This document shows, piece after piece, positions 8,373-20,700 of a stretch of DNA of 60,081 nt. The translations under genes were made by a program, and so were the position numbers. Every line of letters starts with the position of its first letter. Within the stretch, counting starts at the first letter, position 1. The stretch spans positions 1 to 60,081 of IMG/VR virus record IMGVR_UViG_3300021963_000141. One strand, written 5' to 3'. Source of the stretch: a virus. The notes beneath the pieces are model-generated. The model did not search any database, was not told the origin of the DNA, and worked only from the letters and a program-made list of their open reading frames with translations.

Positions 8373-11300
8373 TAGGTTTTACTGTGGCAATAGCTCTCAA
8401 ATCAGAAATCATTGGTGGAGTTGCTTGGTTGCTTCCTGCCATTACAATTTTAATAGAGAATGCATTAAAGTTTGGAAGATCATCAATACTATATTCATAA
8501 TCTTTGAATGATCTATCTGAAGTTTCTTGAACAAAAGAATCCGCAGATCCATCATTTCTTGATGAGTTTATAACTCTCTTAATTCCAATTCCATCTATAC
8601 TATAATTCGAATATCCTGGGAATAGTTCATAATTCTGAGAGGAGTCTGGTGCATCATCTCTGAATATTCTATAAAGAACACGTATATCATTAGTACTATT
8701 TCTACTTGCAGTTAGGAGAACCTTCAAAGAGTTTGCTGGAAGTTTCAATCTGACTGGTTTTGAAATATAAATTGTATTGTGCTTATCGAAATAGAGACTT
8801 CTAACAGAATCATCATCAGCATATAAAGATGCTGTCTGAATTCCAACTGGATTGTTTACCAAGTTGGACGTTGTTATTACAGAAGTGCGGATAGTGTCAA
8901 TTACTGGTGATACTCTGGAATCCTGAGATGACATTAAGAATTCCATAGTCAATGAACGATTTCCTGGAGTTTCAGTAATTAGTCTCTCCTCATTAACATC
9001 AGAACAAATAAGTTTTGGTGAAGTGAAGTATGTTGTATCTGCGATTGGGATAGTTTCAAATCCATCATCTATGAATGATTTTTCATTTCCACCAACACTA
9101 GTTCCGGTAAAGGTTCTAATTCTTGCAGAAATATTAGTTTTTGCTGGAATTATATTAGCAATGTTAGGTGTAATTGATTCATATTGAATGTTATTTGTGA
9201 GTATTGTGCCAGAATTTCCAGTTTGGATTGTTGAATTAAAGTAAAGATCATTGCTTCTATCAGATCCAATTCCAGTTCCCTCAAAATCAGTAGAATCCAT
9301 ATCAATTTTTATATGATAACTGTCAAGATCAATAGGATGAGTTGTTGTATTTACTTCAGCAAAATTATGTACTTTATTAATTCTTCTTAAGGAAACTCCA
9401 TTGAGTTCATACTTATAAACATAAACACCGGAATCATATGCTATTGCTTGAGTTCCATCAAGTGCTCTTGTTAATGTAGTTAGAGAATTTCCAGAAACTC
9501 CAGTATATCTAATAACCTCATTACCAATAATTACATAACCTGGATTAGAAGCACTTACTGCAACACCTTCAAAAGTGTCAAAACCAACCGAAGAAACTAG
9601 ACTTATTGTATTAACCTCTGTGGAGGTAAGTGAAGAAGTTGTTGTAGAGTTAGTTTCATTAACTGAAGGTCTCATTTCACTAATTTTTACATAGTTTTCT
9701 GATGAGTGCATTCCATGATTCTGTTGATAAATCTTGAGGTGTACACCATCATAATATTGATCTGCAGAAATGCTTGAAATTGTTACTCCTGCCCCAACAT
9801 AGGTAGTGACTCCAGAAGAATTAATGTAATTAATTGTGCTTATTCCTGCAGTAAAGGAACCTTGAACTTCATCAAGAATAAATGTGTTGTTGGATGCAAT
9901 TGTAGAAACAACTACTCTTCCCCCAAAACCAACATTTTGTCCTATGTTAGGAATTAGTAGTGAATCTCCTACTTGGTATCCAGTTCCACCAGAAGTAATA
10001 CTTACTGAATTGATAGATCCATTTAAAACCCCTACAGTTGCCTTTGCACCCTGTCCATATCCAGTCTCTGTAGTCAGAGTTACATCGGAGAAAAGTGCAG
10101 TTCCAGAAGTTGGTGTATATCCAACACCAGCATTGGTTACTGTTACGCCAGTCCCAACAGTAATGCTTCCTGCAATTCCAATTAAAGTTGATGATGAAGA
10201 TCCTTGTTTAATGGTGACGCCTGGAGTAATTAAAGAACTATCGTATCCAGTAGAACCTAATCCAACTACTATTCTCTTGGAGAGAGTTTGAATTTGATTT
10301 GAACCTGTTACGGTGACTTTTTTATTTCCAAGAGAAAGTTTTGGATTAAAGAATCTTACTAAACCTTCATTCACAAAGTTAGCTCTATTAATTCTATATT
10401 TAAGGTCTTCAAGTTGAGCAGGAGACCAAACAGTTCCATTTTGGGACTTGAAGAGACTTCCTAATGTTGGTTGCCTCGATACCTTTACGCCAGAAAGAAT
10501 ATCATTCTGTCCAAGTTCTGTCACAAATACTCTATAATTTGGACTGTTAGAAACCAAAACAATTGCATACTCTGCCTGAGTCTGACTTGCTATAGGTGCT
10601 TGGCGAACTGTTTGTTGCCTTGGTCCAGATAAAAATACTGGTGATGGGAAAGTAAATTTAGTTGGAATAGTTCCATCAACGGAAAGGTTAACTTGATCTG
10701 GAGTAAGAGTAACCTCTGAGAAAGGAACGACAATATTACTAGGAACTCCTGCAACCAATGGTCTGATTTGAAGAGTAACGGGCATATTATCGGAATCTTT
10801 TGTTTCAAACCAAATATCAACAGAAGTTAAAAATACTCCAGTGTCTTCAAATACATAGAATGATTGTGCCAGTGGATCATAAGGTTGTTGTATGTTAACA
10901 CTTCCTTGAGTTGCAGTTTGTGTAATAGTAGTAGTATTTGTAGTAATATTTGTAATTGTTGTCGTATTAATTTTACTTGGAGGAATAATTGTAATATTTC
11001 TCGTAGTTAAAATATTAGTTTCTGCAATATTGACGATTCCGCTAGAAGTAAACTCAGCCTCAGCACTACTTTCATTAATTCTTGAGTTTGCAATATATTC
11101 AGTTAATTTAATATTTTCAAGTTTTTCTGTGTCAATTAAAGTAAATGTGTTTTCTCCATTAATCCATTTTGGATTTCCCACAACATTGGGATCGGGAACA
11201 TATAATGAACCCAACAATCTTCCACTATTATCAGAAAGTAAACGAATATTTGAAATTCTTGCGACAGCACCTGAAGTTTTTCCAATTAGGGTCATATTTG

Positions 11301-14300
11301 GCGCAATTTGTCCATAGAATTCAACTTCAGATGGAAGTTCCAATGATCTAGTATCTACATTCAAGAATGTAGATGATTCACTATAATCATTTGGCATTGG
11401 TTGTTGGGTATATGGATTAAATACAAAAACATCTGGTTTTGGAAGTGCATCTGGATTTGCTGGTAATACGGAACCAGTTGCTGCATCAATTATTGGAACT
11501 GGATTTGTTATTGCTGGTGGATTTGAACCATCAAATGGTCCCGTTTTGTGGTTTGGTTTGCAAACTCTAAATCTAATCTTTGCGGAGGTAAAGAGGGGAT
11601 TACTTTCGACAGTTTCTCCAATTTGGAATTTGCCGGAAATCATTTCAACTTCAAGCAATTTTGGAATAATATAATTTTTTACATCAACACCCTGGAAGAA
11701 ACTATAGAATCTAGTGCGTGGTTTTAGTCCTCTTGCATCAAATTCAATATTTCTACTTCTCAGATATCTTACTGGTTGAGTATAATGTGATAGAGATTCT
11801 GATATAGTATCTTTTTCAATTATTTGTTGAGGAGTATAAGTTGTTACGGTGTTGCTTGTAGAATTTGTAGTTGTTGTTGTTTGTCTAGTTTCAACTAGAC
11901 CACCTGGCGTGAAATCTAGGTAACCACCAGCTCCATTCATTCTTGTTAAGAATTGATTAGCAACATCTCTTGGAACATATTTTTCTAACAGTTGTCGATC
12001 AGCATCTCCTCTCCAATGAAGACCATTAATTCTTATTGTATTTCCATTGATTATTTCTATGGTTCTTCTTTCTGCACCGCGATCGCCACCAGTGCCAATT
12101 ATTGTATTCTCTTTTCGTCCTGCAGCATCCCAACCTGAGGTTCCTTTACCTAAAATACTAGTTGCAATAACGTTTCTTGCATTTCCTAACCAATCAAAAG
12201 GTTGATCCCCAACTTGTGCAATTGGTGGATTTGTAAAAACAGTTTTATTATCAGTTAAATTATTAACAATGGTTATATTTTGATCTGGAAGTGGATCTGT
12301 AGTGTTTTTAACTTCGTTAAAGCTTGTGGTAGTAATTGCTTTTTCATCGATCCAAGTATCAATAGGTGGATTTAGTTGAAGCAAACCACTCCAATATCTA
12401 ACTAAAAATGCAGTAACACTTTCAGTTTTAGTTGCTAAAAGTTGTTCATCATATGTTACTTCAGTGTAGTCCAGTGTAATGAGATCCCCAGTTTTTCTTA
12501 CTCCAGGTGATCCAAGGTCGGTTACATAACTGCTATCTTTATTTGGAGAGAATGTTTGTCCAACACCAGAAATTACCTCAGAACCTAACTCAAGATCGAG
12601 AGATGTTGTATAATGCAATGGCCTTAAAAGTTTTCTATCCTTATCAATGCAAGATTTAAAACTTATATTTTGAAGGTCGTGATAAATATGAGTCTTAAAA
12701 TCATCAACGAAGAAACCGCACTTAAATCTATCAAGACCTGTTTCCGCATCCTTAATGGTAAAGTTTTCTGTCTTTGATTCTAATGCAGTAAGTGTTGTAA
12801 ACTCTTCAACTCTTTGAATTCTATCTTCAAGTAAAGAAATATCAGACATTCGATATCTCTTATGTTGTGCCATATTTACAATCGCATTTTTTGGATTATA
12901 AAGATATGGTGGAAGAGTTATTGTAGCTACTTGAAGAGCGTTATCTTTTGCGACAGGGGGTTTTGGATAATCATTAGGTTCTCCGGAAACAACTTCAAAT
13001 GTTCCATCTTGATTTAAGAAGACTTTATCGACTCTTCCAACATAATACGAATAATTTAAAATAATATTTTCATCGGGAGCAAGAATATATTGTGAATATT
13101 GTCCGGCATTCGTAAATATGCGAGATTCGAATTCAAAAGGAGAATTTGTAGATGTTGTATATGGTGCAACTCTAGGTCTAATATCAATATAGTCAGAAAT
13201 TCTTCTATTATTGTAAATAGGAATTTCTGTTTTAAAATTGGAATTTGAATAACTATTTGCTGTAATGAATTCTCCAGTATCACTTGAATCAATCGTGTAA
13301 TTTTGGAAAACAATTTTTAACTTTCTAGATGGTTCTAGAACGTTTTTCTTTCTTATGATTCTGCCGTAGTCATAATATTGGTCTCTCTGCCCATCATCGA
13401 GAATAAAGTTTTGAGTTACATTTTTGTCACCTAAACCTTTTTGTAAAATTAATGCTTGGGTTGATGAATCTTTACCTCTTACTACTTCACCTTCAATAAA
13501 TTGATTTAGGTTGAGATAAACATATTCAATAGTATCTGTAGATACTCTAGAAACAACTAAACCAACAGCCCCAGAAGTTTGTCCGATAACGTGCTCACCA
13601 ATGACAAAATCCTGATTATTATTAGTTGGTCCAGTAAATGATGAAAGTTTTAAATTTGGTAAAGAAGGATCTGAAGTGGTAGATGATTCATAAACTGCCA
13701 AAACATTTAAAACATCAGGAACATTTAATGATATCTCATTATCCTGAACTCTTGTTCCATAAACCTGACTATAAGTTAATCCATCATTGAGAGTTGTTGT
13801 TCCAATTCCAGATGAAGTTAACTTTGAACTACTTACAACTAGTGTAGTTGCTTTATTTAACTTTTTAAGTTTTGAATTTGGTTTAAGATTTCTTACCGTT
13901 GAAATTACATCAGCCGTTCCACTAGTTTTTGTTAACCCATTAAAAGTTAATATTTTTCCTGTAGTATCAATATTATATTTGTCTCTTCTAATAGGCTCAA
14001 TTGTTCCGTCACTATATGTAATAACAAACTTGTCTTCGTCAAAAGAATCAAAATAAATGTCAGCATCTGTAATAGTAATTGTCAGACTATTAGCAGAAAA
14101 TGAAACATTTGGGAAAAATCTTCTTTGGATTACTTCATTATCTTCTAGAGAGACTGATGAAATGTTCTCTCTATCTAATCTTGTAAGTAAAGATGAATCC
14201 TGTCCATAAGAAGATGCAGAAATTTTAACAATATTAGTAACTGTACTATTACTCGTTGGTAAATTGCCAGAACAAATTCCAGAAACTGTAGTGAGTGCCG

Positions 14301-16191
14301 ATACGGTGAAGTTAGTTCCACCTGCACTTACAGAATTTACCTTATTATAAATTACATCAAATCCTACATTTGGATTTGGATATGAAATAATATCTCCAAC
14401 AACGATTTTATTAACAAAGTTTGTTCCCAGTCCAGCAGAGACTGTACTGATTCCACCAGAACCAGCAGTGATATTAAATAGAGTTCCTTGTGGTGCAATT
14501 AATGTTCTTGACTCAAGAACCAAATCTGCATTAAAAGTTGATACCCCAACTTTTGAATATACTGATTTTATATCTGAAATAGAATAGTCTCTTACTGTTT
14601 TAATCAATCTTCCATTATCAATTCCATTAATAGTAACTGCTTCGTTCTCTAAAAATTTTCCAGAAACTTGATATAATGTTAATGAAGAAGAGTTAGAAAC
14701 AGAAGTTCTTAGATAACCACTTGCGTTACTTTTCTTTCCTTGAACAAATGCTGGAAGAGATTGTGTGATTGATGTAGTTAATCCAATATTTGTAAATGTT
14801 TGGATGTCATATAGTCTTAAAAATGACTTACTAATATCATTTACATAATTTGCCTCTGGAACAAAATCATAAACTCTAGCAACACCAATTGTAGTTCCAG
14901 TTGCTACGTATGCAGTATCTCCGATTCTGGAATCCATTAAACTTACATATGATGTAGTTCCAAGACCTATTGAAGCGGAACCATATGAATTATTAACAAT
15001 AAACAGATTACCTGCATTATATGGAATTAACTGATTACTTAAAGTTTTAGTAGATCTTGGCTTTGCAACATCTAAAAGTTTTGGTGCGATACTTTCAACG
15101 TCATAACCATTCACATAAGCTTTACCAGATCCAACTTGATAGACCATCTTATCTTCAGATGGTGTTTCTCCATTAACTGTTGTTTGGTCTTCAAAGTAAA
15201 TTCCATTTGATAAAACTCTATCATTCAAACTATCTTGAACAAATAATGTAAATGGTTTTACATAATAATCACCATTAGTTTCTGCAGTTCTTCTTGCAAG
15301 TTCATCTCTAATTAAACTATATTGTGGATTTTTATTAAAGAATTGAGGATCTCCATTAAGAACTCTCAATATCTCTACAAAATTATCTGCTTCATCGCTA
15401 ATTTCTTTCTTAGTTAATTCAAGTTCAATCTTGAATCTATCGGCTCCTGGAGCTGCATAGTTTGAAAATCCTTGTGCATTGTCAAATAAAGATGGATCTT
15501 CATCTGAAGTTACAACACTTTCAATTACATTAAATCCAATCCTGTATGAAGGATTTACTCCATATTGGTCAAGAATAATTCTTTGTTCAAGAACTCTAAC
15601 AAAAGCACCTCTTATAAAATAAACACCAGATGCTACTTTTACCGAAGAACCATTTGAAGTTGCATTTGCGGAGATTGTGTTACAAACTCCTTGCCCAACT
15701 GTAATAGTAAAGTTTCCATATGAAACTTCTTTTTCTGTAATTAAAGTTTCTCCATCATTAAAAACTTTATTATTAAAGTCTGCTCCTCCGCTTTCTAGAT
15801 ATTGAATGTATAAAGTATAATTACTTCTTTCAGACTCGGAATTGTTAAGAACGTAAACTACCCTAGCAGAAACTCCACTAACTGCACCCCTTAAAGTTGT
15901 TCCTAAAAGTTGATCGAAATATAGAGAAACTGGTGAACCATTAAAAGTAGATTCAATCTCTACGGCATAAAATGGATTATCATATGAAAGTTGTCCGGGA
16001 ATTACTACAGAACCTTCTTTAAAAATATGATTTCCAAACTGCTCAACTTGATTTTGGAGAATTGACTGTAAAGTAGTTAATTCTCTTGCTTGAATAGGAT
16101 AACCTGGTTTAAATAAAACTTTGTAATAGTCTTTATTGATATCAAAATCATCAAAATATGGAGAGACGTTGAGGTTAGTTTCCTGTGGCAT
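8365..16191 (-). CDS. 2608-aa giant baseplate-associated structural protein (position of T4 gp9-gp12)
   Basis: The N-terminus (about 1-350; P-Y-F-D-D-F-D-I-N-K-D-Y-Y-K-V-L-F-K-P-G-Y then Q-A-R-E-L-T-T-L-Q-S) is the DUF4815-type domain I know from cyanophage baseplate proteins. The middle holds long beta-rich, Ser/Thr-rich stretches. Around residues 1950-2100 are Gly-Tyr modules (V-T-N-A-G-V-G-Y-T-P) and an I-G-N-E-V-I-R-Y-T module. The gene occupies the place of T4 genes 9-12, which encode baseplate peripheral and short-fibre proteins; it may take over several of those roles. The exact T4 counterpart cannot be fixed from sequence alone. Confidence 0.88.
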   Translation of the reverse strand: MPQETNLNVSPYFDDFDINKDYYKVLFKPGYPIQARELTTLQSILQNQVEQFGNHIFKEGSVVIPGQLSYDNPFYAVEIESTFNGSPVSLYFDQLLGTTLRGAVSGVSARVVYVLNNSESERSNYTLYIQYLESGGADFNNKVFNDGETLITEKEVSYGNFTITVGQGVCNTISANATSNGSSVKVASGVYFIRGAFVRVLEQRIILDQYGVNPSYRIGFNVIESVVTSDEDPSLFDNAQGFSNYAAPGADRFKIELELTKKEISDEADNFVEILRVLNGDPQFFNKNPQYSLIRDELARRTAETNGDYYVKPFTLFVQDSLNDRVLSNGIYFEDQTTVNGETPSEDKMVYQVGSGKAYVNGYDVESIAPKLLDVAKPRSTKTLSNQLIPYNAGNLFIVNNSYGSASIGLGTTSYVSLMDSRIGDTAYVATGTTIGVARVYDFVPEANYVNDISKSFLRLYDIQTFTNIGLTTSITQSLPAFVQGKKSNASGYLRTSVSNSSSLTLYQVSGKFLENEAVTINGIDNGRLIKTVRDYSISDIKSVYSKVGVSTFNADLVLESRTLIAPQGTLFNITAGSGGISTVSAGLGTNFVNKIVVGDIISYPNPNVGFDVIYNKVNSVSAGGTNFTVSALTTVSGICSGNLPTSNSTVTNIVKISASSYGQDSSLLTRLDRENISSVSLEDNEVIQRRFFPNVSFSANSLTITITDADIYFDSFDEDKFVITYSDGTIEPIRRDKYNIDTTGKILTFNGLTKTSGTADVISTVRNLKPNSKLKKLNKATTLVVSSSKLTSSGIGTTTLNDGLTYSQVYGTRVQDNEISLNVPDVLNVLAVYESSTTSDPSLPNLKLSSFTGPTNNNQDFVIGEHVIGQTSGAVGLVVSRVSTDTIEYVYLNLNQFIEGEVVRGKDSSTQALILQKGLGDKNVTQNFILDDGQRDQYYDYGRIIRKKNVLEPSRKLKIVFQNYTIDSSDTGEFITANSYSNSNFKTEIPIYNNRRISDYIDIRPRVAPYTTSTNSPFEFESRIFTNAGQYSQYILAPDENIILNYSYYVGRVDKVFLNQDGTFEVVSGEPNDYPKPPVAKDNALQVATITLPPYLYNPKNAIVNMAQHKRYRMSDISLLEDRIQRVEEFTTLTALESKTENFTIKDAETGLDRFKCGFFVDDFKTHIYHDLQNISFKSCIDKDRKLLRPLHYTTSLDLELGSEVISGVGQTFSPNKDSSYVTDLGSPGVRKTGDLITLDYTEVTYDEQLLATKTESVTAFLVRYWSGLLQLNPPIDTWIDEKAITTTSFNEVKNTTDPLPDQNITIVNNLTDNKTVFTNPPIAQVGDQPFDWLGNARNVIATSILGKGTSGWDAAGRKENTIIGTGGDRGAERRTIEIINGNTIRINGLHWRGDADRQLLEKYVPRDVANQFLTRMNGAGGYLDFTPGGLVETRQTTTTTNSTSNTVTTYTPQQIIEKDTISESLSHYTQPVRYLRSRNIEFDARGLKPRTRFYSFFQGVDVKNYIIPKLLEVEMISGKFQIGETVESNPLFTSAKIRFRVCKPNHKTGPFDGSNPPAITNPVPIIDAATGSVLPANPDALPKPDVFVFNPYTQQPMPNDYSESSTFLNVDTRSLELPSEVEFYGQIAPNMTLIGKTSGAVARISNIRLLSDNSGRLLGSLYVPDPNVVGNPKWINGENTFTLIDTEKLENIKLTEYIANSRINESSAEAEFTSSGIVNIAETNILTTRNITIIPPSKINTTTITNITTNTTTITQTATQGSVNIQQPYDPLAQSFYVFEDTGVFLTSVDIWFETKDSDNMPVTLQIRPLVAGVPSNIVVPFSEVTLTPDQVNLSVDGTIPTKFTFPSPVFLSGPRQQTVRQAPIASQTQAEYAIVLVSNSPNYRVFVTELGQNDILSGVKVSRQPTLGSLFKSQNGTVWSPAQLEDLKYRINRANFVNEGLVRFFNPKLSLGNKKVTVTGSNQIQTLSKRIVVGLGSTGYDSSLITPGVTIKQGSSSSTLIGIAGSITVGTGVTVTNAGVGYTPTSGTALFSDVTLTTETGYGQGAKATVGVLNGSINSVSITSGGTGYQVGDSLLIPNIGQNVGFGGRVVVSTIASNNTFILDEVQGSFTAGISTINYINSSGVTTYVGAGVTISSISADQYYDGVHLKIYQQNHGMHSSENYVKISEMRPSVNETNSTTTSSLTSTEVNTISLVSSVGFDTFEGVAVSASNPGYVIIGNEVIRYTGVSGNSLTTLTRALDGTQAIAYDSGVYVYKYELNGVSLRRINKVHNFAEVNTTTHPIDLDSYHIKIDMDSTDFEGTGIGSDRSNDLYFNSTIQTGNSGTILTNNIQYESITPNIANIIPAKTNISARIRTFTGTSVGGNEKSFIDDGFETIPIADTTYFTSPKLICSDVNEERLITETPGNRSLTMEFLMSSQDSRVSPVIDTIRTSVITTSNLVNNPVGIQTASLYADDDSVRSLYFDKHNTIYISKPVRLKLPANSLKVLLTASRNSTNDIRVLYRIFRDDAPDSSQNYELFPGYSNYSIDGIGIKRVINSSRNDGSADSFVQETSDRSFKDYEYSIDDLPNFNAFSIKIVMAGSNQATPPMISDLRAIATVKPNV

Positions 16192-16197
16192 AATTCT

Positions 16198-17748
16198 TTA
16201 GAATTGCAAAATAACTTTGATATCTTCTTTTTGGTTTTGTGACCTTGTAATCGAAGGTCTATTATCGACGTAAATAATATTTCCTGAGTATTTTTTGACC
16301 TCTGGATTTGCCAAACCGCCGATAAAGGATTGACCAAGATTATATGTTCTATTATTTATCGAGGTAGAGACGCCTGTAAAAGTTGTATCAATGTATAAAT
16401 CAGTACCTGTTATAAAGGTAGTGCCACCTGTCCCAACTGAACTTGTAAATCTGTTTAATTGAATTCCATAAGTTGGGGAAGCATTTTGAGAACCATCGGT
16501 ATTAAAACCCGCAAGACTTTTATCTTGCCAATACTTTAGAACTCCTGTATTTTGATCATACGAAACAACTCTTCCGACAGCAGTTGTTCCTGTGCTTATA
16601 GTTTGAGTAAATCTGGAGTTTGCTGTAAAAGTAGCAGTGCTATATCCAGTACCAGCAAGTCTTAAAGCATAAACAGCACTTGCTTTTTCAATATCTAATA
16701 ATGAAGATGAGTTAAATGCTTGTGGATTTTCTACAATCCCAACTCTAGCAATTTTATTTCCAGTTATAAAGTCTGGATTTTCTATATCATTTTCTATTCT
16801 AGAATAAATTAAAACATTATATGCGCCCAACTCTTTGTAAATGTCTGCTCCATGTCCTCCTTTAGGTGGAATGATAACATCAAAAGTTGGCGTAGTGGTT
16901 CCTGTGGGGACATTCCCTCCAACCAAATCAATAGTTCCAAAAGTATATCCGTCTCCACCAGAGGATACTGTAATAGATTCTACCTTAGAGTCATTATTAA
17001 TTACTATCGTCGCTTTCCCCCCAGTTCCATCTCCTTTGATTGGAACATTTGTATATGTTCTATTTGCTGTTCCTAATCCAACACCACGATTCGTAATTGT
17101 AATTATTTTGAGTTGGCTGTTTGAGGTAGATGCATTTGTTCTAATTGCAGCACTCTCTGAACTAGTTTCCCAATTTTTTGGTACTGGTATAAAATTAACG
17201 GTATCAAATTTTATAATTTCACTTGGTTTAACAGTATAAAGATATTTCCATACATACCCATCACCACTATCGCCAGCAGCTCTGGGTTCTAAATCTGTAA
17301 AGATTGGTTCGTCTAAAGATGGCCTTCCGTCTGGATTTTCGGGGTCAGTTCCATTTTGTAGGCATATGTAAACTCTATAATCACTGTTTATAACATAATA
17401 ATTTGAAGAATATAAACTAGTCGAACCTGATGGCTTGGATGTTCTGGTTCTACTTATATCATGACGATACATATCATAAGTTGTTCCGGATGACCAAGTT
17501 AATTTACGAATGACTTGGGATACATCAGATGCTTTTACTTTTTTCAAAGCAACCATTGTATCCCAATAATCGTTTTCTTGATCAAAATTATCCTTAGGTG
17601 ATGGTGGGTTACTTTCCCATCCAGAGGAATAATCTGTTGCATTAGTTAAACCAACAAAAGCATAATAAGAATTTGACGAAGAAGTTGCTGCCGAAACAAA
17701 ATTCTTCGCATTCAAAATTCTTAATTGGTCAGTTATAATTGCAGACAT
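16198..17748 (-). CDS. 8: gp8 baseplate wedge
   Basis: 516 aa against 334 in T4. The start S-A-I-I-T-D-Q-L-R-I-L-N-A-K-N-F and the Y-Y-A-F-V-G-L-T block are typical of cyanophage gp8, part of the gp10-7-8-6-53-25 wedge. The extra length includes a Gly-Tyr module near 245-275 (I-T-V-S-S-G-G-D-G-Y-T-F). It lies between gp7 and the giant protein, with its own late box upstream. Confidence 0.9.
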   Translation of the reverse strand: MSAIITDQLRILNAKNFVSAATSSSNSYYAFVGLTNATDYSSGWESNPPSPKDNFDQENDYWDTMVALKKVKASDVSQVIRKLTWSSGTTYDMYRHDISRTRTSKPSGSTSLYSSNYYVINSDYRVYICLQNGTDPENPDGRPSLDEPIFTDLEPRAAGDSGDGYVWKYLYTVKPSEIIKFDTVNFIPVPKNWETSSESAAIRTNASTSNSQLKIITITNRGVGLGTANRTYTNVPIKGDGTGGKATIVINNDSKVESITVSSGGDGYTFGTIDLVGGNVPTGTTTPTFDVIIPPKGGHGADIYKELGAYNVLIYSRIENDIENPDFITGNKIARVGIVENPQAFNSSSLLDIEKASAVYALRLAGTGYSTATFTANSRFTQTISTGTTAVGRVVSYDQNTGVLKYWQDKSLAGFNTDGSQNASPTYGIQLNRFTSSVGTGGTTFITGTDLYIDTTFTGVSTSINNRTYNLGQSFIGGLANPEVKKYSGNIIYVDNRPSITRSQNQKEDIKVILQF

Positions 17749-17764
17749 TTTACAGTTTTTTATC

Positions 17765-17772
17765 TATTTATG
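17765..17772 (-). promoter_or_regulatory. late promoter box CATAAATA before gp8
   Basis: NATAAATA match on the minus strand, overlapping the last codons of gp7 and 17 nt upstream of the gp8 ATG. Allows gp8 and downstream genes to be transcribed independently of the 12-kb gp7 gene. Confidence 0.6.
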
Positions 17773-20700
17773 TGGTTGAATACCCAATATACTTTAATTT
17801 ATTGTATCTTTGGACTATAGGCGAAGAAGAAATTCCGGCAATATTTGCATAACTTATGAACTCTTGTGGGTTTGGACGAATAGGTGTCAAGATTCTTCCC
17901 CAACTATATTCACCATAAAAACCACTAAATCCAAGTCCAGTCAAACCATTGTAACTAGATACACTTACTGTTACTTTAGCAACATTAGTAATGCCTATTC
18001 CAGGAACTGCAGTTTGTGCTATTGAAACTGATACGACTTGATAAATGTTATCAATAAAGGTTGTGCCAACACCAACGATACCTCCAGTTGAATTTAATGA
18101 TGTCAATCCATTACCAACATTAGACTTGGATACAGTAAAGTAATATCCAGTTTGAATTCCACTAATTCCAGTTGTTGCAACACCAACCTTGACAATTTCA
18201 GAATTTCTTAAAATTGAATCTTTTGGAATAAAGAAATCAAATACAATTCCAGTAGAAGCAACACCCACAGATGTTGTCTTAATTCCAGAAATTAATCCAA
18301 AATCTCCTTCATAAGAAACTTTATCTATAGATTCATATTTTAGTGAAGGTGTTTCAATTAAAACTGCAGGAGGTTCTGCAGAAGAATAACCAGACCCAGG
18401 AACCGTAATTGCAACTCCAGTTACGACTCCTCCCGATATAGTTGCAGATGCCTTTGCTGTATTTTGTGCTGCTGTAGTTCCAAATCCAACCGGACTTGCA
18501 ATAGTTACTACTGGTGTTGTAGAATATCCAACCCCACCATCAGAAATAACGATGGAAGAAATAGTGCCAGATAGAGATACAATTGCAGTGGCCGCGGCAG
18601 AAGTTATGGAATCCTGAGATATAATTAAAATTTTGTTTTGTGGTTTTTCATTAGTTCCATCGTGAACATATTCTTTTTCACTATCAAAGAATGCTTTCAC
18701 ACTTTCAACAAATATAGAAGTAGAACCAATACCAATGTTTTGAATTATGTTTGTGGTAGGTTGAATATATGGTTCATAAATGACTCTATCTTTTCCAACA
18801 TAAGATCCATTTACAACACGATCTTCAGTTTGTCTGCACCAGGTTAATGGTCTAAGTAACTCTTCATCTTGAGTTACTCCAGGTCCTGGATATAAATTAG
18901 TATTAATTATATCTGAAGAAACAATAGTTGTTACTACTCTATCTTGCTGCGACAGATTAATACTATCATCGGTTATTAATACATCATCGCCAATCTTAAC
19001 TGTCTCTAGAACATCAACGGTTTGTGTATCTAAATCTCCAGTTCCTCTATAGAAAAGTATTCTTGAAATGTCACCTTCTTTTGGAGCTTCTGAGAATGTT
19101 ATTATACTTCCTCCATTAAATGTATAACCATCTCCAGGAACCTGAAGAACGTCATTGATGAAAATCAATAAGGTTGCTTGAACATCAATGTTGGATCCTC
19201 TTCTAGATCTAATCGTAGTCTGATTTCCATTGATTAAAATTGGGAATGACTTTCTGTTTCCATCAAATAAAGAATCCAATGGATCAATCACTTGAAGTTT
19301 TCCAACAGACCACGCCGAAAACTTGTCATATCTAACATCATCCACAGTAATTTGGAACTCAGAGAAACTAAGTGATGTGTTAGTTGGAATTCCGGCAGTC
19401 CCACCAATTGAAACTGTTAGAATTTCTCTTCTCTTATATCCATATCCAAGATTTTTTAGTTCAAATGAAATAACACTTGAACCTTGTCCAACAACAATAT
19501 CCACGACTGCACCAGTTCCAATTCCCATTGAAGATTGAGAACTATAAACTAATGGAAGATTTGAATATGATAGTGGATAATCAAAAACAACATCTGGTGG
19601 ATTTGACGTTGTATATCCAGCGCCTGGATTTGTGATATCTACGCTAACTATATTTCCATTGCTAACTAAAGCAGTTCCTATAAATTCAATATTTGGCGTT
19701 CCTTTACTTTCTGTCTTAACTCCAACATTAACAACTGTTTGGATTCCAACTCTATATCCAGAACCACTGTTTCCAATGCTAATAGATTGTATTGTGCCAG
19801 CAGAAGATACGATTGCAGTTCCACCAGCTGCAACAAGTGGTTGATATCCAAATCCTTGAGTAGAACCGACTGATAGAATAATTCCACCTCTTGGAATACT
19901 AGCAGTGTTTATGTCATATGTTGTTGATGCAGAATTTCCAATAAATGTAATAGTTGTAATTCCTGCAGTCTCCACTAAATTATAACTGTCTGTTATTCCT
20001 GGAGCATTTGGTCCTTGGAATACGTCATTGATTAAAACAATAGCATTATCAGTTGACATACCGATAACATTTGAACCAGAAGATTTGAGTGTAAATGTTT
20101 TATCTAAACCATTAAAGTTGTTCGAAATGTCATCAAATACATAATTTTTACTATATGGTTCAGTGCTTGTATTCTCTTCGCCAGATCTTAAAAATACCCT
20201 TCCCGTGAATGTTGCTCCAGTTTCAATTCCAACATAGTCAACCTCGTCCGCCCTATTTGTTGGATTTAAAATTGGAACTTTTCCATAAGGTGCCTCGTCA
20301 AAGTGAATTACATTATCTACAATGTTATAGTTTCCTATGACCTTTGTTACAAGAGAAGATGAAATATGAGTTGACAATCCAGTTCCCAACCATGGTCTTA
20401 AAACAGAAATTGCATTTGTGCTTCCAACTCCAACCGAAGTGACTCTCATAATTTCGTTATCAATCTTAAGTAAGTCACCACCAAATATAGAAGTAATTCC
20501 AGATATTGATATTTCGGATTCAAATAATCCAACATTTTTTGATAAAGTGGTTGTTACCGCAGTTGATGTTAACGGAGACTGTATCACATTATCAATACTG
20601 ATTATTGATTTTTTATTTTGATTTCTTGAAGTGAAGAAATGCGAAGTTCCTATTCCGACAGAAGTTATGTCTAAAACATTTGGAATTGATTTTAATGCAT

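Noticed and set aside
9884-10291. Plus-strand frame of 135 aa rich in Pro and Val
   Set aside because: Reverse complement of the Gly-Tyr modules in the giant baseplate protein; similar shadows occur at 6342 and 16841.
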